Shown here: in pieces, positions 40,101-52,100 of the stretch
Layout: each line of letters opens with the position of its first letter
How positions within the stretch are numbered: the first letter of the stretch is position 1
Origin: Galaxea fascicularis
Taxonomy: Eukaryota > Cnidaria > Anthozoa > Scleractinia > Euphylliidae
Assembly: GCA_948470475.1 (NCBI GenBank)
Contig: OX419341.1
Coordinates: 29,338,900 to 29,402,899 of the forward strand
DNA length: 64,000 nt
Direction: 5' to 3'
The notes under the pieces: generated by a model
The model's database searches: none
What the model was told of the DNA's origin: nothing
The model's input: the letters and a program-made list of their open reading frames with translations, nothing else
Position numbers and translations under genes: made by a program

Positions 40101-43100
40101 TGTAATTAAATCTCTGCCCACGCAGTGACATATTACGAATTCATAACATAGCCAGTACCCAGATACTTGTCGGCTCAGTTGGTTTAAAGGTGCGCCGGTC
40201 TCGCGAAGGTCACACGTTTGCATCCACTTTATACCGTTTTTTATTTACACACTATTTATTTTCTCATAAAAAAAAATTAAGAATACGTTTATGTTGACCC
40301 GCAGATGGCAAATTTGCTATTCGAGGCGGGTCAATCATCAACATACTTTAGTTACGTCATTTTAAAGAAACTAAAAACTGAAGAGTTAGTTCATAGACAT
40401 TGGTAAATTATAAGGCGAAGCATAACTCGTAAATACATAAATACAGTTACATGGTTGCAATAGATGACAGCCTTTCTTGTTAATTGCAACTTCATCTTCG
40501 GGAATGCACTGCGTTGCAGGTCGAATTTTCGGACTACCTCCGCATGCGCTCAACTATCAACTATCGTTAAATCGGATCATTGAAAGCTTTTAAAAACAAG
40601 ACGTTTCTTTTTACTGTCTTCTGACGTCCTGACATCCCCACAAATTGAACTTGAGATCGTCCTTCAAACCAAGAATTTAACTTAGCTTACAAACGCTGCA
40701 TCAATCAACATCAGTGAAGCAACAGAAGAAGGAAATTAGCCAAAACGACCTTGACCTTAACTGATTTTTGAGGTTAAGTAAAAAGGCATGAAATAGTTAC
40801 AGAAGAACGAGGTACATTATAATAGACACTAATGTCATTCAATGGTATGTAAATGAAATTTACAACACAAGATGATCTTCTGGAAAAAGCATCAAAGGGT
40901 TTAAAATTTTGCCATTGTATCATTAGTTTAAAAATACCATAAAACGACATTGACCTTAGCCAAGATTTTTGACGCCATGCCAAAGAAAGACATGATTGCC
41001 CTCTAGGGTAGAATATTACGGATTTCTGTAATACTGTTCTCCACACGATAATCTTTTATTGTAGCTATTTACAGTCCAAATCAAATAAAGGCAGACACCA
41101 GGACTCCATTCAAGAAATTACACTCACAGAAGTATTTTAATTGTTTAAATCCGTTCCCATCAAAACGCAACCAAGTTATTTTCGTTTTGATAGTGGTTTA
41201 CCGAGCAAAAACAAATTCAGGTTTAAGCACGTTTATTTTAATTAATGCAAAGCCTGCAACAGTGAAATATTGGCAATAATTTTTTTATTAAATAAATGCG
41301 GTTTCTTATCCTGTTGGTTCTTGTCCCCAGACTAGAATTGAAATAGATTTTAATTAATAATAATTAAAATGCCAGAGTAAATTGGTTACAGCGGTTGTCA
41401 ATAACAGGGGACTCACTGCCTTCAAAAACGTTGGATAAAGACTGAATGTTGGTGGACGTCAATCAACGAGAAAGCTGTTCAACGTATTTTGAATTCTGGC
41501 AAGAGGGGTCGGCAAACAAAGAACAGATTAATTACCGCCATTCTTTAAATTCATTTCGAGACCTTTTTTAAAATAGAGAGAGGAAAACACAAAAGAAATG
41601 ATAACGTTTTTCTTAGTGTTGGGTTACGACTGTGCGAAAACTCAGGGCTGGATAAAACCAGGAACGCGGACGATGGTTATTTACACGTTCAGGAATGAAA
41701 TTCCATTATTGAATAAAGCTGAGAATCCCTGAAATTGACATAAAACAAATCGAAAAAACGACAGATGTGTTACAGGAGGAGGTAGATGACAGGGGTAGAG
41801 TCTTAGTTTCAAACTTGGTTTGTTCCTTCCAATTCAGTCAAAAGGCTGACGGCCGGAATATTCGGAAAAACCATACGTAAGACCATAATTAAATGCAGTT
41901 TACTGTACATGCTGCTCCTTAAGTAAGCGACGCTGCCGATACAAACAGCATCGCAGTAAAAACAGGTTTGTCGGCAAAGCTACGTCTACATCGGTGCGGC
42001 GGACAGCACGGCCGACGGGCCTAAATGTTACCCAATGCCAGGTGTCACAGCAAACAACCATTTTGAACACAGAAATGTTGTCAATAATTATCAAGAACGT
42101 TTTCAGCTTACCCTGAATCCACGTTGGACGCGGTCCTTCATCAACTCTATGAACTCACCATAGCTCAACTTGCCGTCACCTGGCAAGATACACGAACGAT
42201 CGAAAGCCATTGGAGAATTCCAAAAGAGGGAGGGATAAAAAAAAACATTTCGGTCTCAAGGAAAGTATAATATTTCGAAGTTTTAAAAGTTTAATCCTCG
42301 GTTGAACCCGGCATTTAAAAAGAAACAAAAGTTGAACCCGGGAAGTCCGGATTACAGGTCCGGCATCCAATAAACGCGACCACCCTGAATCGTCTTGTGT
42401 CTTCTGGAAGGCAAGGGTCATTTTCCTTCGTTTATAAAAATATTTTTTCCCCTCTTATCCGTAGCTACTTTATAAAAACAAAAGCTCGGTAGCTGTAAAT
42501 TCCCCTTTCTAACCTGTATGGTGTGAATTAATTACAGCCAGGTAGTTATTTGCGAACGAGCTCATGAACAATGACTCACCGTCTTTATCGAACAACTGAA
42601 ACACTGTGTGCACCACATACGGATGCAGTACATGGCCCGTGGAGATGTGTACAGCTCGCTGGAATTCCTCTGTGAACAAAGATAATGAATCAACAGAGTC
42701 AGACCTAAGGGAACGTGCCTTAACGGCAAGAGCCATGATATTATGACTCTTGGCCTTAACCCTTCTCCTTTCTAACTGCTGCATGGTTCCTTATACATTA
42801 CTTAAGAGGATTTCGGTTTATATCGAAATACCACCCTCTGACTGATAAGTTTGTCAGTTCTCATCACCTGTCTTCTGGACGATATATTGATATTATAAGG
42901 AGAAGTTACATGCTGATCAGTTCTGGGAGTTAAAGGGTTAAACTTTACTCCAAGTGTTACTTCCTCCGCTGCCAGGCTATTGTAGGTACCCTGTCATGGA
43001 GTAAGATCCCATTCAGAGTGTGGACTGTCGTAGTGATTATTGCTAATCACAGGGTCGTAACGAGGTATATTTTTTTCATTTTTGGCCCATGCAAAATTCG

Positions 43101-46100
43101 AATTCATGTTCCCAAAACTGCGGCAAAGTCTGATCCCTGATCCCATCCTGATCCCATGACCTGTGATCCAAAAGTTTTTTGGGGGAGGTGTGTGGGGGGA
43201 TGGACTACAATCGTGGACAGAATAAAATGAGAAATAAAACCCCCCTTCTCCCCCCCCCATATCAATGTTGAGTTCGCGCGCACACCAAACTGCGCCTTTT
43301 GTTCATCACTGAAATGGGGGGGGGGGGGGTGAGGGGGGGCTTACATTTTTCATTTGTTTTGACCGAGATTGAAGCTATAGCTCTACTACAAGGGACAGGG
43401 TTGGGGGGAAGGGAACTATTGGTCTTTCACGCTGGGTATGCTGTGAAGCACTTTCGTCCAATCCAGAAGGAGTAGCAGTAATCCTAACTGCTTCATTATT
43501 TCGGAGGTGATCCAATTTGGTACACTTCCGAACCGTTTTATGGTGACATTGAAACGTAACTGCCAATCCTTTTAAAATTCAAATAAACCAAATGTGAAGT
43601 GTGAAGTGATTGTGGTGTCGTGGTTACTGAAGTGGGCCCATTAGTCCCTAAAGCTGTTTCCAGCGAAGTTTATGATCGTTTTCAGTTTCCGGCTCTCAAA
43701 AGAGTAGTTTCCTTTCGTTACCTTCATATTTTCAAGAAAACCCGTTTCCTTTTCCGGATGAACTAGCTACTCTATTATTTTTTCCTGAGGATGTGAATGT
43801 CATGTAACAGGAAAGAAGTACTGGAACGTACTGATTTGGAGTATTTACTCCATATTGAAACGCAAAATGATCTCTCCTTATGAGCGTCCCTCAAAACAGC
43901 TCCTCGAATAAAACGGGCTTACAAAAAAGCCTTTTGAAGGAACGTAAGTTGACGAATTTTAATCGGAATTTCATATTATACGTGCACCTACTGACAATGG
44001 AACCTCCTATGAAGTCCAAATCACATAAAATGAAAATGTTCGCGATTTTAAAATTCCCTGACTCCATTCCCTGGAGAGACTTCCATGCAATGAGATCATA
44101 ACGGCATGGGAGTCTTTTTAGTGTAGATTATTTGTAGAAGCTTATATATGCGATGTCACTAATTATGATTGTCACGTCAGGTTTTTAATCAAAAGCAATA
44201 TTCTTCTGTGTGTTCATCAAGAGCTTACTTCCTACATGATAACAATTTAAATAGTTACAAACCAAAAACAGGAATACAATAAGGCAGTTAAATGAAAGCA
44301 AAGAAATGACCTCTCTACTATCAACTGCGGTAGTTCATTTGCCTGGGCTGACGATAGTCGCTCCTGTTTAGTTTAAAATCGCTTCAAAGTTCCGCACTCA
44401 TCATTTCTACGCCACTTAACCCCTTTGCTCAGGCTTTATACGGGCTTTCTGCGTTGGTGCTTCTCTTTGATACGATATAATTTTTAACTCTTTACGACTG
44501 GTTGCTTTTGACACTTTTTTTTGATCACTGCCATTGGTTTTCAACACCTTTAATTTTTTTCTGATGAGCCGCGAAAATAACCATCAAGATGAATAAAAAT
44601 AAGGGTTGAAGAGTTTGTGCCAACGTACCGATTTTTTCAGGTTGATATAGTGTAATTAAAAATGGCAAAAAGGTGTTCCTAGAAAAAACTGCCGGAAGCT
44701 CAAAAGGTCCACAAGGTCTTTCTGCTCGTGTAACACATGGAGATGAAAATTTCTTTAACAATGGTACAACGGTTAATTATTTTAACAACCGCAATGCAAA
44801 GGTCATCATAACCCGTTGAGAACAACGTTTCCTTGTCTTTTCGATGACTTGTACTCAATATTTAAAGTGGTAAAATTCATCCCAATTCAAGTTTCAACCT
44901 TTCTTTCATTCTCTTTCACGAGTTTAAAACATTTTAGGCAAATATGGGGAAAATAACAACAACAAAAGAATAAACAAAACAAAAACTAACAGAAGGGTGC
45001 ATAGATCGGCACAGAGCTCACTGATATCTTTGATATAAATGCTAATCATACCTTGGGGTTACAAACACAACCCGAAAATTAAAACAACCTGAAGGTAAAA
45101 TCATTGATCCACGAAACACAAAATACTGCTTAATGAGCTTTCTTTTAAACGCCGGCAAATTTTATCATTTCAAACCAAAAACACCCAAAGGCACATTACC
45201 CGATAGCATGTGAAGTACTGATCAGGAACTCTCTTAATAATTTCGATAAATATGATTTGAAACATAACTGAACTCAAAGGTTCAAAAGACTTAAAGGCAT
45301 TTCGCTCTCATTTCATTCGCTCTGACGAAGGACTAACGCTCAAAACATCAGTCAACTTTTGAATCTATAAGATGGCCAACTTACTTAAGCTGAAAAAACC
45401 AAATTTCCGTATAAAGGACGCAAATAAATTTCATAATAATTTTAATTTTCAAGTCATTTCATTTCGTAATAATTTTCATTTGAACACCGGGAACAATTTA
45501 GCATTTCAATTAAAGAATCGAAACTTACTGACCAAGGAAGAGAGACACTTAAATGGCAAGAACGTTTTCAAAACTTATTTAAAAAAGACAAGTTACAACA
45601 TTGTACACGGCAAATACACCTTGAATTTGAATGGAGGTTCCTTCTCCTACTGTGATTGTATGTTTAGTTTTTGTTTTTAGAATGTATAAAATCCAATTCC
45701 GTGCTTCATACAAGATGCGACAAACGTTGTTTTGTCAATTAGTGGTTGGATGATGGAACTAAAGGGTAAAAAACTATATTTCCATTTCCGGCAGCTCTAA
45801 ATCAGGGTTAATATAAGCTGTTATAAGTAAACCTTCCGAAAGTTAACTATACTGAGACACTATCAAATTATAAGAGGTTGTCTTGCTTATATTCTGATAT
45901 GTTTCAAACTGGTATCTTTAAAACGTTACGTAACCTATGCTCTTATGTTCACTATATAATTCAGTAAAATTCTACATAGATTGTATAGCAAGTTTGCGAT
46001 TGTCGGATCTTTTCGGCGGTTGTCTGACAAATAAAGGCATTAAACCCACTCAAAATATGTTAGTGCGGCTAACGGGTTTGTATTGAAATCCTCTGGAAAT

Positions 46101-49100
46101 TCGATTTCTTTATATTGCCGGCAGTTAGCCGCTAATTCGTTTCCGAGTGTAATTTAATCGATAAACGACCTACACTTTTCAATAACCCGAGGTACAGATT
46201 CCTTCAGCGATAATTTTAGTATTACCAGATCTTGATTTTTGCTCCGTCCATCTTTCCGAAGTCAAAATCAAATGCTCATTTTCAAGCCACAAACAGGCCA
46301 AGTACTCACAGGTTAAAAGTTACATCGCCTTGTTTCTATGAGTACTATAAACAGTAAAGAAACATTCTTGACCAAACAAAAACGTCTAAAATGCTAATCA
46401 AGACAGTATTGGTTTTCTTTTTCACGACACGCTAGGTAACGAATATCTATCCTAGGATGAACAAGAAATTACTCAATGACTAATGCGCCAGAATTTAATC
46501 TTTTATCTTTTAAGATCAACACAAAGCGAATATTTGTCCTTCGTTGAAAACAAACAAATTTCATTGACAACATACAAGCACCTGTCCCCAGGAAAATAAA
46601 ACATGCAAAGTGCTAGGCCTTGCATGCAAAAAACAGATGGGTTTCCTTGGCTATTAATGATCGTTTCATTACTTTAAGACCATAGATCTCGTAAGACCTC
46701 GCACCCTTTTTTCAAATTCAAATTAAGAGATACTCGTCTCAGTGATTAACTACAAACAGGTGCAAAGGAAAAATCACCTTAACTACAAAGATACTTCATT
46801 AGTTGCGAAGAAATCAGAAAGCACTTTTGTTAGGTACTTCGGCTGGCTAACTTGTTTTTTTATGTTCCAAATGGCCACGCAGGAACAAGAGGTGCTTTCT
46901 CGTGAGCTTCGAGAACGGTCGGACGGTTTGATTGTGCTGGAAAGTGCGTTGATGATCGTCATCAACTTTGTGGCTTTTGCTGGAAACTTAATGGTTTGTT
47001 GGGCTGTGTACCGCAATCTGAGGCTTCGAACAATACCAAACATCTATGTGGTCACCCTAGCCATATCGGACGCACTTATGGCTGTGCTGTGTATGCCTAT
47101 GTCCATACTTCTACTCGTAACAGGGCACTGGCCATTCAGCGGGACTGTGTGTCACTTCCAGGGATTTTTCTGTTTCTTTTGTGCTTTATATTCGTTGCTT
47201 CTTATGACGGCGACGGCGGTAAACCGATATTTCCGCGTGGTGAAACCGAGTCTTTATCGTCGTCGCTTCAAAGCGAAGTCAACTTTTCTTTCAGTCATTG
47301 TGATCGCACTTGTGGCCGCTTTCGGCGCCGGGCTTTCCTCGCTAACTCAATGGGCTACATTTATTGTTCATTACGGGAAAGTCATCTGCTTCATGGACTT
47401 CGTAACCCCGCAGATTGACATGGGCTACATGGCGTTTTTAGACGTGCTTTACATCGCTATTCCAATCGGAATCATCTCCTTCGCTTACTATACGATTTTC
47501 AAAACAATCAAAGAACATAATCGGCAGATGAACGACAAAAGGCAAGCAGCGAATTTTAGCTTAAACGTAGAAGAAATCAAAGTAACAAAAGCTCTATTTG
47601 CAACTGTCCTGGGCTTCATCATTTGTTGGGGACCTATAGCTACAATTGATATGGTCAGTTCGTTTACACAACACAAACTCGGTATCCCCAGGCAAGTCTA
47701 TATACTGTACATATATCTCGGCTTTGGTAGTTGCTCCATAAATCCAGTGATTTACGGAGTCATGAACCGAGCCTTCAGAGCGGAGTTTATACGAGTGTTA
47801 ACTTTCGGGAAAAGAAGAAACCACGTAGATCCTGTTCACGTGTTTACGATACAAACAGCAACGATCTTTAACGATAAACCTTGAAGAGGATGCTAACGAA
47901 GACAATGAATACAGAATTATGTTTGTCTTTAATCCGCTTGTTTAATTCGTCCGATTTCATATCGCCATAAAAAAAATCAAAACGAAATTAAAGAAAACCA
48001 AGGTTTGTGAGAGCGTATTTTTTACGTAAATAAATATAGGAGAATCTGTGTGAACGACGTGATCGGACATTAAGAAAAGGTGTGTTAACATTAAAAAGAA
48101 AGTAAAATGAACGTCTTAAGATATAAACTCGGCAAGTTTATCCCTACTTCATAATCGGTTACAGGAATACATATTTACATCAAACTAGGTTTACATACAG
48201 TAACAACTCCGCCTTCTTTGTGTTTCCAGGACCTCTTGTTTGACCAAAAATGAAACATGATATTCACAAGGTAAATAGCACATTGAATACCACAAATTAA
48301 TTTGGAACAAAATAAATAAGATTCTGTCTAGGTTTTTAATCAGGTTTCGAAAGAAGAGAGAAAACTATGCCACTGCTGGTAAGAGAATGATCAAAATTTG
48401 GGGACCATGTTTCTGTTTACTTCAGACACTGGCTCATGCGAGACTACAGCGAAGCGACTTCGAGAAAAGGAAGCCGTAAGGACGGTGAGACCAGCATTTT
48501 TTGCAAGTCTAAGACTTTATATGAAAACGAGCTCGAGACGGTTTTCAAAACGATCAAGACCGTGGGATCTTTCAAACTTTGCGAGACGAAATGTTGGAAC
48601 ATCACACAGAAAACAGGCAAAAATTGCCCCATTCATGCGTCCCAGGAAAACCAGCAAAATTGTTACGGGACATTTTTCAGTACAACGAGATTTAAGAGAA
48701 GTTAACAAACAACCCAATTTTTCTGATCATGAAGCGAGTAATTTAGGTGTTCTCCACCTGCTCTTAGAATACCGCCTTAGAATGTGAAATGAGCATTGAG
48801 TTGTAAAGGTGCAAATGTAAAAAGTGAGAATTTCCCGTATTTTCTAAGCTTTCTGTGTGCGTAAGTGAATGAGTTGTCCAAATATTATTGGTTGTAATTT
48901 GTATATGACAATTCGTCTATCAGTAAGAGCTTTGAGTTCTGCCTGCAATGAAATGAGTGGAGATCTACAATAAGCACCATGTTCCTGAACGAAGATCGGA
49001 TCCACTTCTTGTAAAAACGAGATACAATTACGATAATTATAGCTTTTGACTTTTGTTTGTAGTAGTTTTCACTAAGTTGTTTTATCATTGTACAAGGTAA

Positions 49101-52100
49101 TTTTTATGCGCGTCTGCCAGAGCATTACATGGAAGACTGACAGCAAATTACAGAAAATTATACAGCAGTAAAGAAGTAAGAACTCTACAGTGCTGGTTTA
49201 TGTGGTTTTACTGCTGAACAAGCTGGGGATGAGGAAATTTTGAGGTATTCTTGGTTTTTTTTTTATTTTCTGTTCCGGGGGGAAGGGTCGGTCAGATTAG
49301 GCGTGTGTTGAGTAGGGGGGGGGGGGGTGGAGAAGAGGAAAAAATCTCGGCTGCTATAGCTAATCTCTTTTTGTTTTCTTTTTTTGTTGCGGGGAAAGAT
49401 AGATCCACCGCCTGAATGTTGGAGCAACAAACCGTCCGAAAGGGAAACGAAAAACGTTTAACACTTTCGCCATTTTTCCGGTCTATAGCATAGACGGTTC
49501 AGAAGATGAGAATGCTGTGAAAACGTCAGAGCGCACATAAATCGTTTTCAACAGTTTTCCAAGGGAAAAAACGGAGGGATATGATAACAGTTAGTGTCCA
49601 GTGCGCCTTAGAAGCTCCCTTTTATTTGTTTTATTTTGTTTTTTTCAATGGCTGGATTTTCCCTGTATGGGTTTGGTGACTATCCAAGCCTGTAACGCTT
49701 GAGGAAGAAGACTGGTGCAGTGAATAATTAGGTCCCTGTCACAAGCAAGTACAAACGTTGCGGTACGTGACTTACCTTGCGTGACTGCCAGCCCAGCGAT
49801 CGAGTATATTCTCATTGCTAAAGAGAAATCTTCCAAATTGTTGAGAAACATTCCAAAGTTCAAAAACTGATCCAGAGTAATACCCTACAAAAAGAAGAGA
49901 GTAAGAAAGCAAGTAACTACACTGCAAGTTACTAAATAAGGAAATAAATTAAAATTTCCAAACTCTCTTTGATTTTCACCTTTCTCTGTTTAAGCCTGCT
50001 GCAAAGTCTGTTCAGGTATTTTTCAATTTCCTCTTCCTCCAGTGAAGTGTTTCTCAGCAGCAAACGAGCAAAACTGTCTTCTGGGATGGTGGGCATTCCT
50101 CTTGAATATTCCATAAAGTGAGCACAGTTAAGGAATTGAAACGGGTTTTCTTCTAACGGACGACAATTATGTTAAAAATTGACAAACAGAACCTACTCAT
50201 ATCACTTTGGTATCTGTACATAAGTTCCTATTCTTCTTCCGCGCTCAAATACAGTGATAAAAAGTAACAGTTTCAGTTCTCTTTCAATATCAACAATTAA
50301 GTCAAATATACCATTTTCGCCACATTAACTTTCTTCAGAATTGCACTGACTTAAGCTAGTTAGTAGACAGGACCCCTCTTCTAACTATCAATAAGGCATC
50401 GTGCTCTTGGTGCACACAGTGAAACTTCTATCGTAAAAGGTTTGAACCCAGGAGTCATATCATAATTAAGTGGTGTACGATCGTCCGGGTGAGTGTAGTC
50501 CTGAGAAGGACTGTTTGTGGTGACATTGACTAACGTTTCGACAACCTGAGCGGAAGTCATCATCAGAGTCAAGTGATTTGTGTAACGTCAGTAGATGGTA
50601 TAAATACTCTGGTCGTTGATGTGATTGGTCAACGAAGTCGTGATGTTATTGGTCGACTGTCAGTTAAGCCTAGTTGTCATTGGCTGTGAGGACTGTACAC
50701 AGTGATTGGTGCGTTTCGATCCGTCTTTTGTTAGTCTAAAGTGTGTGTCGGTCTGTTGTTTGTCTGTTGTAAACAGTGATTGGTGCGTTTCGATCCGTGT
50801 CTGTACGTGTGTTGTTGTCGGTCGGTCTGTTGTTTGTCCGTTGTTTATGTCGTCGACAAGTCGTTTGTAAGGTGCGGGAAGTTGTAAGCAACGGTTTAGT
50901 GGTGTCTGTTCTAAGTTAGTGAACCAGCTTTCCAGTACAATCCGTTGGTAGTAATAAGTACTGTATGTAACGCATTCAACAGAGTCCCAGTCGATTCTGT
51001 GGTTTGTCTGTAGATGAATAAAAAGGGTTGTAACAACTGCGCGATATTTGTTAACGACTAACATTCAGCGGTCTCTCTATACAGTAGTAAGATTACAGGT
51101 TGTTAACGAAGCTGTCCTGAGTTCAAACTCGTTACCAACTTTAATGTTGTTTGTGATCTGTCCTTTCAAAACCGCAGCGATAATAAAGGTACATAATAAT
51201 TAGTATAATGGACCGTTTGTTGACAGTTAACTGTATGAATTTGTCCCACTATAATTGACTCTTTCACGGAAGTAATCCAATACTGCGGTCCGGCGTCCGT
51301 TTAACAGAGGTTTTTGTTTCGTGGGCGCCAGTACGAGCGCCCACGAAACTACTTGCTCGCGGATACGCCACTCGTATGTCGCGTCGTTCGTTCCGTTCTT
51401 CCGTTCCACAGATTCATGATGTACTACCCGATTTTAGAGCAAAAGAAAGACTGCTCGCAGTCTATGTTTATCTCCATGTACCACTGTTTTCCCGTTTTCA
51501 CACTTTGTCTTCATGCAAAGGATATTTCCATTTCAAAGACTTCTAACTGGAGATCTTGCATGAACCTAGGAAAAAAGAAAACAAATAACTCAAACAGTAT
51601 AATAATGTTGTACGGTAATTCTGTATCCATCCCACGGCAATTATTACTGTTAACACAAAGAAAAATAAAACAATTACATCCCATATTAATTGACTAATTA
51701 ATTAATTAATTTATTTATTTATTTATTTATTTGCCCATATCATGTGTGAGTGTTAATTACACCTTCTGGGAGGTACATGATTGTATACTCAGCTCTAACA
51801 CAAATGACATAAATGATTGTTAATATACATGTAAAAACTCTTGATAACTATTGGTTCTCCTGTGCACATGTTTATTTGTTTTGCAGCCACAAAGTGATTA
51901 GGTATGGGTGCAGTATTTCTCAAACTGGGCCCCCTGATTAACCATTTATTGGTACCATAAACTGCATGTAGGTGACAATAACATACTTGGAGAACTGCTG
52001 AAAAGTAAGTTGGCCAGTTCCTCTTGAGCCAAAGAAATGCATCGTAAGTGTTGTCTTGCTGAGGCATTCATCACTCTCATTTTTAATGTGACGCAAGGCC

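Larger units (their letters stand above)
34180..42111 (-). other. MICU last intron (7.9 kb)
   Basis: The intron contains two LINE fragments, two tRNA-like SINE remnants, a Penelope-like repeat fragment and a (TTA)n run at about 36215-36247, each listed separately where supported. A GCCGACGTTTCGGCGTCATC string near 35209 resembles the GAAACG motif of other repeats here. The rest is unrecognised. Confidence 0.6.

Noticed and set aside
46742..46861. 40-codon N-terminal extension of the GPCR frame
   Set aside because: The frame opens with GTG and contains no ATG before 46862, and cytosolic eukaryotic genes start at ATG.
47700..47790. GPCR as an opsin
   Set aside because: The retinal-binding Lys expected six residues before the NPxxY Asn in TM7 is Phe.
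48398..48787. 129-codon plus frame in the MICU intron
   Set aside because: Overlaps three other frames in the same bases, composition is basic and low in structure, and nothing is recognised.
50519..50580. Active hammerhead ribozyme
   Set aside because: An extra base sits between CTGATGA and the candidate stem and stem II has mismatches, so only a resemblance is reported.
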